From Paenibacillus sp. FSL R7-0273 (GTDB lineage: Bacteria; Bacillota; Bacilli; Paenibacillales; Paenibacillaceae), in contig NZ_CP009283.1 of assembly GCF_000758625.1 (NCBI RefSeq), forward strand, positions 2,429,501-2,493,500: DNA of 64,000 nt. Direction: 5' to 3'. Position 1 is the stretch's first letter. Each line of letters starts with the position of its first letter. The translations under genes were made by a program, and so were the position numbers. Positions 41,969 to 52,186 of the stretch are shown piece after piece. The notes under the pieces are model-generated. The model was given only the letters and a program-made list of their open reading frames with translations. It was not told where the DNA came from and did not search any database.

Positions 41969-43804
41969 ATGACATACCGCAATTTAGAAGAATGCATTAA
42001 CGATCTTGAAAAGCACGGGCATCTGATCCGGATCCGTGAGGAGGTTGATCCCCACCTGGAGATGGCAGCCATCCATATGAAGGTTTACGAGGCAGGCGGC
42101 CCCGCACTGTTATTCGAAAAGGTAAAGGGCTCCAAGTACCGTGCAGTCTCGAACCTGTTCGGCACAATCGAGCGCAGCAAGTTTATTTTCCGGGATACGT
42201 GGGAATCTTCCCAGGATGTTATAGCTTTGCGGGATGATCCCATGAAGGCGCTGAAAGCGCCGTTCAAATATGTAGGTACAGGGCTTGCCGCCCGGAAGGC
42301 GCTGCCGCTCAAGCTGCCAGGCGGACTGCCGCCTAGCTTCGAGGAGATTCAGATCTCCGATCTGCCGCAGATCAAGCACTGGCAGGGGGACGGCGGCGCT
42401 TTTGTAACGCTCCCGCAGGTTTATTCGGAGGACCCGGACAAGCCGGGGATCATGAATTCCAATCTGGGGATGTACCGGATTCAGCTCAGCGGCAACGATT
42501 ATGAGATTGATAAAGAGGTAGGCGTCCATTACCAGATTCACCGCGGCATCGGCATCCACCAGAGCCATGCGGTCAAGCGGGGCGAGCCGCTCAAGGTCAG
42601 CTGCTTCATCGGCGGCCCCCCGGCCCATACGCTCTCTGCGGTTATGCCGCTGCCGGAAGGCCTCAGCGAGATGACCTTTGCCGGTCTGATCGGCGGACGC
42701 CACTTCCGCTACAGCTATGTAGACGGCTTCTGTGTCAGCGCGGATGCGGATTTTGTAATTACAGGCGAGATCCATCCCGGCGACACGAAGCCGGAAGGGC
42801 CGTTCGGCGACCATCTGGGCTATTACAGCCTGACTCATCCGTTTCCGGTAATGAAGGTGCATAAGGTGTATGCCAAAAAAGGCGCAATCTTCCCCTTCAC
42901 AGTAGTGGGACGGCCGCCGCAGGAGGACACTGCCTTCGGCGAGCTGATCCATGAGCTGACCGGCAGCGCGATTAAAAATGAGGTGCCCGGTGTAAAAGAA
43001 GTGCATGCCGTCGATGCGGCAGGTGTGCATCCGCTGCTGTTCGCAATCGGCAGCGAGCGCTACACACCTTACCAGCAGCTGAAGCAGCCGGCAGAGCTGC
43101 TGACGATTGCCAACCGGGTGCTCGGCACCGGCCAGCTCAGTCTGGCTAAATATCTGTTCATCACTGCAGTGGAGGACCGTCCGGTCAGCACGCATGATAT
43201 CCCTGATTTCCTGACGTATATTCTGGAGCGGATCGACCTGCGGCGGGATATTCATTTTCAGACGAATACGACGATTGATACGCTGGATTACTCGGGAACG
43301 GGAATCAACACGGGGAGTAAGGTTGTTTTTGCCGCAGTCGGTGATAAGAAAAGAACCCTGTGCACAGAGGTGCCGGAGGCTCTGGCTTCTCTGGAGGGCT
43401 TCGGTGAGGCTAAGCTGGTCCTGCCGGGAATTGTGGCGCTTACGGGCCCTGCATTTACGACCTATGATGATACCGAGCAGGAAATGAGCCGCCTGAGTGC
43501 TGTCATTGAAGCGCAGGGAGCGCTTCCCGGGTGCCCGATGATCATTCTGTGCGATGACAGCAGGTTTATCAGCGAGGAGCTGAATAACTTCCTGTGGGCG
43601 ACCTTTACGCGCAGCAATCCTTCGCATGATATTCACGGTGTGAACAGCAGAATCACGCACAAGCACTGGGCCTGCGATAATGTCATTATCGATGCCCGTG
43701 TGAAGCCGCATCAGGCGCCGCCGCTCATTCCGGATCCGGATGTGCAGCGCAATATTGAACGGGTGTTTGCGCAGGGCGGAAGCCTTAGCGGCATCCGCAA
43801 GTAA
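41969..43804 (+). CDS. UbiD family prenylated-FMN decarboxylase
   Basis: 611 residues from ATG 41969, behind a TTGGAGTAAG site; the longer frame to 41900 is unsupported. The UbiD core is clear: SVSADADFVITGEIHPGD region and PEGPFGDHLGYYS near residue 290, which holds the active-site Glu and the prFMN-binding segment, plus GMYRIQL with the active-site Arg upstream. UbiD enzymes use prenyl-FMN (made by UbiX) to (de)carboxylate alpha,beta-unsaturated or aromatic acids in the cytoplasm. The substrate, for example a phenolic acid or a menaquinone precursor, is unknown. No ubiX gene is visible in this window. A terminator follows. Confidence 0.93.
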   Translation: MTYRNLEECINDLEKHGHLIRIREEVDPHLEMAAIHMKVYEAGGPALLFEKVKGSKYRAVSNLFGTIERSKFIFRDTWESSQDVIALRDDPMKALKAPFKYVGTGLAARKALPLKLPGGLPPSFEEIQISDLPQIKHWQGDGGAFVTLPQVYSEDPDKPGIMNSNLGMYRIQLSGNDYEIDKEVGVHYQIHRGIGIHQSHAVKRGEPLKVSCFIGGPPAHTLSAVMPLPEGLSEMTFAGLIGGRHFRYSYVDGFCVSADADFVITGEIHPGDTKPEGPFGDHLGYYSLTHPFPVMKVHKVYAKKGAIFPFTVVGRPPQEDTAFGELIHELTGSAIKNEVPGVKEVHAVDAAGVHPLLFAIGSERYTPYQQLKQPAELLTIANRVLGTGQLSLAKYLFITAVEDRPVSTHDIPDFLTYILERIDLRRDIHFQTNTTIDTLDYSGTGINTGSKVVFAAVGDKKRTLCTEVPEALASLEGFGEAKLVLPGIVALTGPAFTTYDDTEQEMSRLSAVIEAQGALPGCPMIILCDDSRFISEELNNFLWATFTRSNPSHDIHGVNSRITHKHWACDNVIIDARVKPHQAPPLIPDPDVQRNIERVFAQGGSLSGIRK

Positions 43805-43813
43805 TTTATGGGC

Positions 43814-43862
43814 AAGAGATGTTCCGTCAGCCGTGTAATGGCCGGGCATCTCTTTTTCTTTT
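43814..43862 (+). terminator. Rho-independent terminator of the ubiD gene
   Basis: Stem AAGAGATG/CATCTCTT (43814-43821 with 43847-43854) followed by a T-rich tail. The 25-base loop contains further short pairing. Confidence 0.85.
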
Positions 43863-43885
43863 ATATAGTAGTAGAACCTCAATTC

Positions 43886-43893
43886 TAACGGAC
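43886..43893 (+). repeat. Half-unit of the family 1 repeat word
   Basis: TAACGGAC occurs once at 43886, between ubiD and the next GNAT gene, but the rest of the 23-bp word (TTATT end), and the 27-bp spaced partners, are absent. It may be a relic or chance. Confidence 0.35.
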
Positions 43894-44022
43894 CCAGTCC
43901 GCGCAAGCCCACCGCCTTCATATGTTCATTTGAAGAAACCCGTAAGCTCATTTATACTTGGTAGGAAAATTATGGATAGTGGGGCTGGTGCGTCCAATAA
44001 CTATCGTTATGAGGTGAATACA

Positions 44023-44583
44023 TTGGGAGTATTAGAGACAGAGCGGCTGATATTACGGCGATTTAAGCCTGAGGATGCCAGGGATTTGTATGAGTACCTT
44101 TCCAGGGAAGACGTTGTGAAATTTGAGCCATACGGTGTACATAATGAAGCCCAGTGTGAGGCTGAGGCGCTGCGGCGTTCCGGTGATCCGGCGTTTTGGG
44201 CCGTTTGCCTGAAGGATTCGGGCAAGCTGATCGGCAACCTGTATTTTCAGCAGCAGCAGCCCGCTGCTTTCCGGACCTGGGAGCTTGGTTATGTGTTTAA
44301 CAGCGGGTTTCACGGCTGCGGGTATGCGGCGGAAGCCTGCCGGCGGCTGCTGGATTACGGATTCACCGATTTGCAGATACGGCGTGTAACGGCCCGTTGT
44401 AATCCGGATAATGCACCGTCATGGCGGCTGCTTGAACGGTTGAAGCTGCGGAGAGAAGGTTTTTTCCGTGAGACCGGTTATTTTAAGCATGATGAGCACG
44501 GTGAACCCAAATGGCATGATACCTTTGCGTACGGACTGCTTGGTCGTGAGTGGTTCAGTAGGGCTGAGGAGCCGGTGAAATAA
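44023..44583 (+). CDS. GNAT family N-acetyltransferase (RimJ/RimL-type)
   Basis: About 186 residues if translated from TTG 44023, where GAGGTG lies 6 bases upstream and the product begins LGVLETERLILRRFKPEDARDLYEYLS, as usual for this family. ATG 43972 with a weaker AGGAAAA site is an alternative. Motifs include WELGYVFNSGFHGCGYAAEACRRLLDYG (acetyl-CoA loop) and VTARCNPDNAPSWRLLERLKLRREGFFRE. RimJ/RimL-like members acetylate ribosomal proteins or other amino groups. The WYL regulator gene starts 2 bp after the stop, so the genes are translationally linked. Confidence 0.88.
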   Translation: MGVLETERLILRRFKPEDARDLYEYLSREDVVKFEPYGVHNEAQCEAEALRRSGDPAFWAVCLKDSGKLIGNLYFQQQQPAAFRTWELGYVFNSGFHGCGYAAEACRRLLDYGFTDLQIRRVTARCNPDNAPSWRLLERLKLRREGFFRETGYFKHDEHGEPKWHDTFAYGLLGREWFSRAEEPVK

Positions 44584-44584
44584 G

Positions 44585-45505
44585 ATGAAGGTAAACAGGC
44601 TGCTGGGCTTAGTGGTATACCTGCTTAACAGGGACGTGGTCAGTGCACGTGCCCTCGCTGAGAAATTTGATGTTTCTCCGCGTACGATTCAGCGTGATAT
44701 GGACTCGATTGGCGAGGCGGGCATCCCAGTAGGCTCCATACAGGGCAAAAGCGGCGGCTATTATATCCTGGACAGCTACAAAATGAACAGGCAACTGCTC
44801 CAGTCAGAGGATTACATGTACATTTTGACTGCGTTAAAGGGGCTGGTCTCAGGCTATAACAGCAGGCAGGCAGAGGAAACGGTAGAAAAAATGATATCCC
44901 TGTCCCCGGCGGGACTTTCGTCTGAGCAGCCGTTCCGGCTGCAGCTGGATACGCTGCGTGAAGGCAGTGGAACCATACATTCAGTCGAAGTTATTGAAGA
45001 GGCGATCCGCAGCCGGACTGCGGTCCAGTTTCAGTACACGGATGCGCAGCAGTCTGTTTCCAGCCGTTATGTGGAGCCCTTGCTTTTGTCATACAGATGG
45101 TATGCCTGGTATCTGTTTGCCTATTGCTGCGGACGTGAGGATTACCGGCTGTTCCGTTTGTCGAGGATCAGGGAAATCCGAAATACCGGTCAGACCTTTA
45201 TTCATAGTCACGGAAACGCGGAGCAGCTGCTTGCTGCCCATCAGGATGTACGGCCCAGCATCAGCATCAAGCTTGCCTGTCCTGCCGGAAGGAGGGTTCA
45301 GCTGGAAGAAGCTTTTCCGAATGCCAGAGTAGTTGAAGAACACGGCTCTGAGCTGATTCTGCAATTCAGTGTGCCTGAGACGGAAACCGGCTGGTTCGGA
45401 ATCCTGCTGCTGAACGCCGGCTCCTGTACCGTGCTGGAGCCTGAGACGCTGCGCCGGCGGCTGCAGAGCCATGCCCGGATGATTTTGCAGCAATATGAGG
45501 AATGA
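44585..45505 (+). CDS. YafY/PafC-like WYL-domain transcriptional regulator
   Basis: 306 residues from ATG 44585. N-terminal helix-turn-helix (HTH_11: RLLGLVVYLLNRDVVSARALAEKFDVSPRTIQRDMDSI), then the WYL domain (VQFQYTDAQQSVSSRYVEPLLLSYRWYAWYLFAYC) and the C-terminal WCX region. WYL proteins sense ligands, some of them nucleic-acid related, and regulate DNA-damage or defence genes in other bacteria. The gene begins 2 bp after the GNAT stop codon and its own stop overlaps the end of the upstream frame of the next gene, so a three-gene unit GNAT-WYL-GNAT is likely. Confidence 0.9.
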   Translation: MKVNRLLGLVVYLLNRDVVSARALAEKFDVSPRTIQRDMDSIGEAGIPVGSIQGKSGGYYILDSYKMNRQLLQSEDYMYILTALKGLVSGYNSRQAEETVEKMISLSPAGLSSEQPFRLQLDTLREGSGTIHSVEVIEEAIRSRTAVQFQYTDAQQSVSSRYVEPLLLSYRWYAWYLFAYCCGREDYRLFRLSRIREIRNTGQTFIHSHGNAEQLLAAHQDVRPSISIKLACPAGRRVQLEEAFPNARVVEEHGSELILQFSVPETETGWFGILLLNAGSCTVLEPETLRRRLQSHARMILQQYEE

Positions 45506-45573
45506 CGACAGGCTGTTGTCCGGTTTACCTGCTTATAATGGAATCATTCCCATTCAATAAGGAGGATTTTACC

Positions 45574-46143
45574 ATGAACCTTGGAATTACAGACCCTTAT
45601 ACCTGTTGTCCCGTATATGAAACCGGAAGCTTCAGCCTGAGGCTGGTCCGGATGGACGATGCTGCAGATTTGCTTAGATGCTATAGTGATCCCGATTCCC
45701 ATCCTCTGTTCAACAGCGACAATTGCCATTCCGATTTCAAGATGACCAGGCTTGAGGAAATGGAGCGTTGTATTGAAGCCTGGCTGGGAGAATATAAGAC
45801 ACGGGCCTATGTGCGGTTCAGTATTGTTGAACAAACGTCTGAGCGGGTAATCGGAACTGTCGAATTTTTTACCAGGAAGCTTGAGCAGGGGGAGGAAAAG
45901 GGTGAGGCCGGTATCCTGAGACTTGATCTGGTCTCTGAGTATGAGCAAGCTGATGTGTTATCTGAAATAATAGAGCTGGTAGAGCTTCAGTTTCCGCAGC
46001 ATTTCACCTTCAGCGGCGTGTTAACCAAGGCGGTTCCGCAGGCGGTGCACCGGGTCGCAGTGCTTCAGAGGCTGGGCTACCATAAGCTGGAGAGAAGCAG
46101 AGAGCTGCCTTACGGGGATTATTACATGAAAACTACCGGATAG
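45574..46143 (+). CDS. GNAT family acetyltransferase
   Basis: 189 residues from ATG 45574 with AAGGAGG upstream; the frame is open from 45502 but without a ribosome site. N-terminal SFSLRLVRMDDAADLLRCYSDPDSHPLF and a later RVIGTVEFFTRKL...AGILRLDLVSEYEQ segment are typical of the acetyltransferase fold, with a C-terminal HRVAVLQRLGYHKLERSR tail. Acetyl-CoA motif is weak compared with the two other GNATs in the window. Part of a tight cluster with the WYL regulator. Confidence 0.8.
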   Translation: MNLGITDPYTCCPVYETGSFSLRLVRMDDAADLLRCYSDPDSHPLFNSDNCHSDFKMTRLEEMERCIEAWLGEYKTRAYVRFSIVEQTSERVIGTVEFFTRKLEQGEEKGEAGILRLDLVSEYEQADVLSEIIELVELQFPQHFTFSGVLTKAVPQAVHRVAVLQRLGYHKLERSRELPYGDYYMKTTG

Positions 46144-46220
46144 CTCTATTACCAGGTATTAATCATTCATAGATGGAGACAATGGCATACTAAGAACTGT
46201 TTCTACAGGGAGATGCCATT

Positions 46221-46484
46221 ATGAATGAGGAAGAGACTTATAAGCTGCATTTACAGCTGCTCAGTGTATACGAAAAAAATGTGCGGCCTTCCGGGCCGAA
46301 TCAGCGGCAGCTCGATTATTATAAGCAGCAGCTGTTTATGTATGCAGAGGATAAGGTCCAGCGGATATTTGTCTTAAACCAGCTGCTCAACCTTCATGAA
46401 ACCTCCCGGCGACACCTCGTCAAAGACTGCGCGGACCGCTACTTTGGGAGAGAGCATATAGATCGCACAGAATCCGGTGTATAG
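46221..46484 (+). CDS. Hypothetical small protein
   Basis: 87 residues from ATG 46221 with GGGAGA upstream. It is helical and charged throughout (NEEETYKLHLQLLSVYEKN, RRHLVKDCADRYFGREH) with a coiled-coil-like central Leu/Tyr pattern. No family recognised. A terminator lies 45 bp downstream. Confidence 0.6.
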   Translation: MNEEETYKLHLQLLSVYEKNVRPSGPNQRQLDYYKQQLFMYAEDKVQRIFVLNQLLNLHETSRRHLVKDCADRYFGREHIDRTESGV

Positions 46485-46529
46485 CGATAACGGCAGATTT
46501 CTTCTTAGTCCGGCCATATAGGTGTAAAT

Positions 46530-46576
46530 AGCCCGTCCAAACTCCCAGTTGGAGTCTTGGATGGGCTAAGTTTTTT
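46530..46576 (+). terminator. Rho-independent terminator
   Basis: An 11-bp stem AGCCCGTCCAA/TTGGATGGGCT (46530-46540 with 46557-46567, one mismatch) and a TTTTTT tail at 46571-46576. Confidence 0.88.
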
Positions 46577-46707
46577 GCGGAAGAATGTCGAAAAAAGTAG
46601 TAGGAATAAGATAGCATATAGAGGTAGAATGAAACAACACTATCAGGAACCGGCAGGAAAGCTTCAGCAAAGGAAATATTATAGAAATTAAGGGTGGTCA
46701 GCGGCGG

Positions 46708-49700
46708 ATGGAGAAAGGCAGGATACGCGGGCTATGGGCAGCTCTGGCGCTGTACATATTGGCCTGTATCTGGGTAGAGATCCAATACAGCAGCATACTG
46801 TGGATGATCATTATAACAGGCGGACCGCTGCTGGTCTGCTGTGCATTTTGGAAAAGAGGGGGCGGCAGCAGGCCGGAGTTAAATATATCACGCCACTGGA
46901 TTCAGCTTGCGTTTCTGCTGTGGTCAGCGGGCAATCTGTTTCTGACTCTGTTTCCGGGAGGCCTGACCATTTCCTTCGGAGATGAGCCGTACAGCGTGCT
47001 GCTGGCGGTAATGGTGCATATTCCGGCAAGAGTCGCGATTCTGTTCGGCATTGTACAGGTTTACAGGAAGCTGAAAAAGCGGATAAGTAAACTGCAGGTT
47101 CTATGGGACCAGATTACAACTGTAGAGTGCATTGTGGGCAGTGTATGGTTTATCTTTTTTCAGGACGAAACCTTTCACTGGATGCCGGGCGGCCTGCAGT
47201 CGTTCGCCGTCTTCTTTTATCTGCTTGTACCGCTGCTGGTGCTGGCCGGACTTACTCTGATCTGGATCTATATGGACAGCAGCCAGCGCACACCCGGCTG
47301 TATCCTGCTGATTTCGGGGATCGCCCTGATCGGGACGCTCGATCTCATCCAGGCGCTGCACGGCGGACTAATCTCAAGTCCATACATAGACAGCCTGTAC
47401 CGGCTCTCCATCGCAGGAATAGCAGCCAGCGGTATGATGGGGACGCTGCAGATTAGCAAATCGGAACCCGCAGCAGTACCGGAGAATAATCCGCGGATGC
47501 TGAAGGGCGGGATCCTCTTTTTAATGTATCCAGTGATGATTGTGCTGCTGAAAGGCTTCTCTGTATACGTGTTTCTGTATTTTACGATCATCATTATGGC
47601 TTATTTCATTGTAAGACTATATGCCAAGCAGACCATCGCCGCCAAAAAAATGCTGGAAACCGAAAGGGAGTACAACGAGAAGCTTCGCCTCTATCTGAAT
47701 GTTATTGAGCAGGCGCCGATGTCTATTCTGATTACGGACAAGGACAGGCAGATTGAATATATCAATCCCTATTTTACTGAGGTGACGGGATACCCTAAGG
47801 AGGAAATTCTCGGCAAGACACCCTCCCTCCTGAAGACTGACAAGACCAGGCGTGAGACCTATAACCAATTAAATGAAACGCTGGAGGCAGGGGGGAAATG
47901 GCACGGGGAATTTGTTAACCGTAAAAAGAACGGTGAGGAATATACGGAAGCGGTGCTCGTCTCCTCCATTAAAAATGACAGCGGTGAAGTCACGCACTAC
48001 GTCGGCATTAAAGAGGATATTTCTGAATACAAACGGATGAGAAAAGAGCTGTCTGACCAGCTGTACTTCACCTCACAGTTAATTGATACGCTGCCGCATC
48101 CGCTTTTTTATATCGATGAACGGCAGTGCTTTCTCGGCTGTAATGCCGCTTATGAGCAGGCCTTTCAGGTGTCGCGTAGCAGGCTGGCCGGTATTCCGAT
48201 GAGCATGCTGCCGCATTTGCCGGAGGACGGGTACCGCAATCTGAGCGAGATGATGACTGAAGTGGCGGCGACCGGCAGATCCTCGAACCGGCAGATTATC
48301 AGGACCTTTGCTTCGGGGGAGGAGCACCACATTCTGTATTCCCTGTCTGCCTACCGCTTGTCCGATTATTCGGTCGGCGGGTACCTGGGGATTATGACCG
48401 ATATCAGCGATCTGAAGCATAAGGAAAAAGAGATTATCGATAACCGCAATTTCCTTGATGCCATCATCAGCCATATGCCGCTCATGATAACGGTGAAGGA
48501 TGCGCAGCACCTGAAGATTTTTAAGGCTAATCAGGCCAGTGCGGATTTCCTGGGCATAGCGCCTGAGCAGCTGGTAGGCCTGGATCTGCAGACGGTGTTC
48601 CCTGAGGAGATTGCCCGCAAGCTGATGGATGCGGATAAAAGAGTAATCGCCACCGGTCAGTCCTTCAGCGAAATCGAGATTATTCCCGACGACGGTGAGC
48701 ACTGCAATCTCAGATATGTACTGACCACCAAGCTGCCGATCATGGATGCCGAGGGGCAGCCGCTCTACCTGCTAAGCGTATCGGAGGATATTACTGATGC
48801 CAAACGGCAGGAGGCGGAGCTGAAATCTGCACTTAATCTGGCGGAAGAAGCAACAGCTGCCAAGTCACAGTTTCTGGCGAACATGAGCCATGAGATCCGT
48901 ACACCGATGAATGCGATTATCGGAATGGCCTATCTGGCGCTAAAGACCGGCCTTAACCCTGTTCAGCAGGATTATATCTCCAAAATTCATAACGCCGGCA
49001 CCTCACTGCTGGGCATTATTAATGAAATTCTTGATTTTTCAAAGGTGGAATCAGGCAAGCTGGAGCTGGAGAACACGGACTTTACACTTATGGAGGTCAT
49101 CACCGGGGCACTGGATCTGTCCAGCCAGACGGCCGGGGAAAAGGGGCTGCAGCTGCTCTGTACAATCCAGCCTGAGGTGCCCGCCAAGCTCAGCGGTGAC
49201 CCGCTGCGTCTGGGACAGATTATTACGAACCTGCTGAGCAACGCGATTAAATTCACCGAGGAGGGTGAGATTTCGATTGCAGTTGAGCTGAACAGCGTGA
49301 TTGACAGCAGGGTCAAGCTGCAGATCAGCGTACACGACACCGGCATCGGCATGAGTAAAGAGACGGAGAGCAAGGTGTTTCAGGCCTTTACCCAGGCTGA
49401 CAGCTCGACAACGCGGAGGTTTGGCGGAACGGGACTGGGGCTGGCTATCAGCCGCAAGCTGGTAGAAAATATGGGCGGCAGCCTGTGGGTGGACAGTGTG
49501 GAGGGGCAGGGCAGCACCTTTGCATTTACCGCCTGGTTTGATCTGGTGCAGAATGCGGCTTCCCCGGTTCTGCTGCTGCCGGAAGCGGCTTCCCCGGTTC
49601 AGGAAAAGGATTACAGGCTGGCCGGAACCCGGGTGCTGGTAGCCGAAGACAATGAAATTAACCGGCAGATTGCCGCTGAGCTGCTGAGAAGCCAGGGAAT

Positions 49701-50706
49701 GCTGCCGGATCTGGCAGTGAACGGGGCTGAAGCAGTGCGGTTGATAGAAGCGATGCCTGCGGACCGGCCTTACGGCATCGTCCTGATGGATCTGCAGATG
49801 CCGGAGATGGACGGCTTCGAGGCGGCGGCGAGAATCCGCGAGCTGTCTCCGGGACTGCCGGTAATCGCCATGACGGCCCGGACGATGCAGGAGGAGCGGG
49901 AGCGCAGCTTTGCTTCAGGCATGAACGGGCATATCGCCAAGCCGGTTGACCCGGATATCCTGTTCACGAAGATCAGCAGATGGGTTACAGACGGGGCTGT
50001 CCGGCAGGCTGGTGCGAGTGGGGAAGTGAGTCTGGAAGCAAGTACAGAGGCAAGTGCTAATGCAAGGATTGACACCGGTGCGTTGTCTATCCTGCGGCTC
50101 GGCGGGATTGATACAGCGGGCGGTCTGAACCGGGTGGGGCACAACCGGACATTATACAGCAGCCTGCTGCTGAAATATGCGGACAGCCAGCATGAAATGG
50201 TTCAGTCTTTGCGTGAGGCGCTCCGGAAGGAGGAGGCTGCAGCAGCGGAAAGGCTTGCCCATAACCTGAGAGGGGTATCGGGCAATCTCGGGGTTACCGA
50301 GGTAGAGAGGCTGGCCGGTAGCCTGGTTGAAATGTTCAGCCGGGACGCAGGGCCGGAGGTGCTGGAGGAGCTGCTGCGCAGGCTGGAAGCAGCCGTACAG
50401 GAAAGCTCCGGGACAATCATCAAGCAGTTGGGCAGCAACCGGCGTTCAGCAGTGCCGGAGGAGGAGAGGGGACAGCTGACGGTCCCGCGGGTGCAATTGC
50501 TTGAGCGCCTGCTGGAGCTGCTGTTGGATGATGACAGTGAAGCTGTTGATTATTATGCCGATATAAGGGGTACGGTGGCCCGCCTGATAGATCCGGCTGA
50601 TCTGCAGCGGCTGGAGCGCAGTCTTGGCCGGTTTGAATATGAGGAGGCTGTGGAAATTACCCGGCAGGCTATCCTTGAAAGTCATTATGAACAGAGGTTG
50701 ATGTAA
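46708..50706 (+). CDS. Hybrid sensor histidine kinase/response regulator with triple PAS and Hpt
   Basis: 1,332 residues. The N-terminal 300 residues contain about nine to ten membrane helices (for example [30 protein letters not shown]), consistent with a 7TM-type or MHYT-free sensor module. PAS domains lie at about 320-450, 455-570 and 575-700, the first with [34 protein letters not shown]. The HisKA His is His728 in [14 protein letters not shown]. HATPase_c (about 825-945) has [21 protein letters not shown] and [11 protein letters not shown] receiver domain (about 972-1090) has Asp1028 in [11 protein letters not shown]. An Hpt domain follows with His1185 in [18 protein letters not shown]. 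It would pass phosphate His-Asp-His and then to the next gene's receiver. The partner gene starts only 3 bp downstream. Confidence 0.93.
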   Translation: MEKGRIRGLWAALALYILACIWVEIQYSSILWMIIITGGPLLVCCAFWKRGGGSRPELNISRHWIQLAFLLWSAGNLFLTLFPGGLTISFGDEPYSVLLAVMVHIPARVAILFGIVQVYRKLKKRISKLQVLWDQITTVECIVGSVWFIFFQDETFHWMPGGLQSFAVFFYLLVPLLVLAGLTLIWIYMDSSQRTPGCILLISGIALIGTLDLIQALHGGLISSPYIDSLYRLSIAGIAASGMMGTLQISKSEPAAVPENNPRMLKGGILFLMYPVMIVLLKGFSVYVFLYFTIIIMAYFIVRLYAKQTIAAKKMLETEREYNEKLRLYLNVIEQAPMSILITDKDRQIEYINPYFTEVTGYPKEEILGKTPSLLKTDKTRRETYNQLNETLEAGGKWHGEFVNRKKNGEEYTEAVLVSSIKNDSGEVTHYVGIKEDISEYKRMRKELSDQLYFTSQLIDTLPHPLFYIDERQCFLGCNAAYEQAFQVSRSRLAGIPMSMLPHLPEDGYRNLSEMMTEVAATGRSSNRQIIRTFASGEEHHILYSLSAYRLSDYSVGGYLGIMTDISDLKHKEKEIIDNRNFLDAIISHMPLMITVKDAQHLKIFKANQASADFLGIAPEQLVGLDLQTVFPEEIARKLMDADKRVIATGQSFSEIEIIPDDGEHCNLRYVLTTKLPIMDAEGQPLYLLSVSEDITDAKRQEAELKSALNLAEEATAAKSQFLANMSHEIRTPMNAIIGMAYLALKTGLNPVQQDYISKIHNAGTSLLGIINEILDFSKVESGKLELENTDFTLMEVITGALDLSSQTAGEKGLQLLCTIQPEVPAKLSGDPLRLGQIITNLLSNAIKFTEEGEISIAVELNSVIDSRVKLQISVHDTGIGMSKETESKVFQAFTQADSSTTRRFGGTGLGLAISRKLVENMGGSLWVDSVEGQGSTFAFTAWFDLVQNAASPVLLLPEAASPVQEKDYRLAGTRVLVAEDNEINRQIAAELLRSQGMLPDLAVNGAEAVRLIEAMPADRPYGIVLMDLQMPEMDGFEAAARIRELSPGLPVIAMTARTMQEERERSFASGMNGHIAKPVDPDILFTKISRWVTDGAVRQAGASGEVSLEASTEASANARIDTGALSILRLGGIDTAGGLNRVGHNRTLYSSLLLKYADSQHEMVQSLREALRKEEAAAAERLAHNLRGVSGNLGVTEVERLAGSLVEMFSRDAGPEVLEELLRRLEAAVQESSGTIIKQLGSNRRSAVPEEERGQLTVPRVQLLERLLELLLDDDSEAVDYYADIRGTVARLIDPADLQRLERSLGRFEYEEAVEITRQAILESHYEQRLM

Positions 50707-50709
50707 ACA

Positions 50710-51786
50710 ATGCTGGATTTAAGACCTGTTATATTAGTCGTTGACGACACGCCGGACAATATTGCGCTGCTCAGCGGCCTGCTGAAGGAATGCTACAAGG
50801 TGAAGGTCGCTACAAACGGCGAAAAAGCGCTGCAGATTGCCAAGGCTGCTCCCCCAGATCTGATTCTGCTGGATATTATGATGCCGGGTATGGACGGTTA
50901 CGAAACCTGCCGCAGGCTAATGGAGGATGAGGTGCTGAGGGAGATACCGGTGATTTTTCTGACCGCAAAAGAAGAGGTGGAGGATGAGAACAAGGGCTTC
51001 GATTCCGGTGCGGTCGATTATATTACCAAGCCGATCAGTGCGCCGATCCTCCTCTCGCGCGTGAAGACACATCTGACACTGAAGCGCTCCAAGGATTTTC
51101 TTGCAGACAAAAACCAGTATCTCGAAGCAGAAATCTCCCGGCGGATCCAGGAAATATCGCTGATCCAGGAGGTCTCGGTCATGGCGATGGCGGCGCTGGC
51201 GGAAATGCGTGATCCGGAAACGGGCAATCATATTCAAAGAACCAAGCTGTATATCAAGGAGCTGGCAACCGGGCTGGGCCGAACGGAAAAATATGCGGAC
51301 GTCCTCAGCCCCGAGCATATCAGCCTGATTGTTACCTCGGCACCGCTGCATGACATCGGCAAGGTGGGCATCCCGGACCATATTCTTCTCAAGCCGGGCA
51401 AGCTGACAGACGAAGAATATGAAGTGATGAAGACACACACAACCCAGGGCCGGGATGCGGTCCTGCGTGCCGAGCGGCTGATGAACAGCACCGAAACCTT
51501 TCTGCGGTTTGCCAAGGAAATCGTCTATTCCCATCATGAGAAATGGGACGGTACCGGCTATCCGCAAGGACTGACCGGTGATGCAATCCCGTTGTCCGCA
51601 AGGCTGATGGCGGTTGCTGATGTGTACGATGCGCTAACCAGCAAGCGCGTCTACAAGGAGGCGATGAGCCATGAGCAGGCAGTCGATATTATTGTCGGGG
51701 ATGCCGGCCGGCATTTCGACCCCGATATCGTAGAGATTTTTGTGAAATGCAGCCAGAAGTTTCAGGAGATTTCTGACCGGTACTAG
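50710..51786 (+). CDS. Response regulator with HD-GYP cyclic-di-GMP phosphodiesterase domain
   Basis: 358 residues. Receiver domain 1-125 has Asp55 (LILLDIMMPGMDG) as phospho-acceptor and the acidic pocket DD at 12-13. A helical linker is followed by HD-GYP: HIQRTKLYIKELATGL, APLHDIGKVGIPDHIL, then THTTQGRDAVL, and SHHEKWDGTGYP (the GYP motif) with SARLMAVADVYDALTSKRVYKEAM. HD-GYP proteins hydrolyse cyclic-di-GMP. It starts 3 bp after the hybrid kinase and is probably its direct output, linking sensing to second-messenger turnover. A terminator follows. Confidence 0.93.
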   Translation: MLDLRPVILVVDDTPDNIALLSGLLKECYKVKVATNGEKALQIAKAAPPDLILLDIMMPGMDGYETCRRLMEDEVLREIPVIFLTAKEEVEDENKGFDSGAVDYITKPISAPILLSRVKTHLTLKRSKDFLADKNQYLEAEISRRIQEISLIQEVSVMAMAALAEMRDPETGNHIQRTKLYIKELATGLGRTEKYADVLSPEHISLIVTSAPLHDIGKVGIPDHILLKPGKLTDEEYEVMKTHTTQGRDAVLRAERLMNSTETFLRFAKEIVYSHHEKWDGTGYPQGLTGDAIPLSARLMAVADVYDALTSKRVYKEAMSHEQAVDIIVGDAGRHFDPDIVEIFVKCSQKFQEISDRY

Positions 51787-51820
51787 GCCGCCACTGCCAT
51801 CTATAGCAGCACTTCAAAAA

Positions 51821-51863
51821 AGAGCCCGACCAACCTTCTATCGCAGAAGGCTGGTCGGGCTCT
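51821..51863. terminator. Bidirectional rho-independent terminator
   Basis: A 12-bp stem AGAGCCCGACCA/TGGTCGGGCTCT (51821-51832 with 51852-51863) with a secondary CCTTCT/AGAAGG helix. The clean T-run (TTTTTT) lies on the minus-strand side, so it best ends minus-strand transcription from the GT4 gene as well as the kinase operon. Confidence 0.85.
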
Positions 51864-51942
51864 GCTAGTTATTATAGTAGGGGAGGGCAGATAGTGTTCT
51901 GAGAGTCGTGAGGGTCGGTGTACTGCTGTTGGAGGTAGAGGA

Positions 51943-52186
51943 AAAAGTGCCTCTCATCCGGCAAAACTGAGCCGAGCGGCAAAATGAAAGTCAAAAATGC
52001 CTCTGATTCCGGCGAAACCCGGCCGAACGGCGAAATGAAAGGCAAAAGTGCCTCTGATTCCGGCGAAACCCGGCCGGATGGCGAAATGAAAGGCAAAAGT
52101 GCCTCTGATTCCGGCGAAATCCGGCCGGATGGCGAAATGAAAGGCAAAAGTGCCTTTGATTCCGCCGAAACCCGTCCGAACGGCTA
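51943..52186 (+). repeat. 50/51-bp tandem repeat, about 4.9 units, in convergent gap
   Basis: Copies begin at 51943, 51993, 52044, 52095 and 52146, so the period is 50 for the first step and 51 afterwards. The 51-bp period is 17 codons and both strands have an open frame over it, but the copies are near identical in all positions and there is no ribosome site, so I regard it as non-coding DNA. It lies between the HD-GYP gene (plus) and the GT4 gene (minus) and its last unit runs into the final codons of GT4. The period equals 24 + 27, the spacing of the composite elements above. Confidence 0.85.

Noticed and set aside
42110..43951. A 613-codon open frame on the minus strand opposite ubiD
   Set aside because: It is a shadow of the high-GC UbiD gene: no ribosome site, no family match, and the plus strand has a complete UbiD with motif and terminator.
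51943..52186. CRISPR array candidate
   Set aside because: The repeats are full-length 51-bp tandem copies without variable spacers, and no cas genes are nearby.
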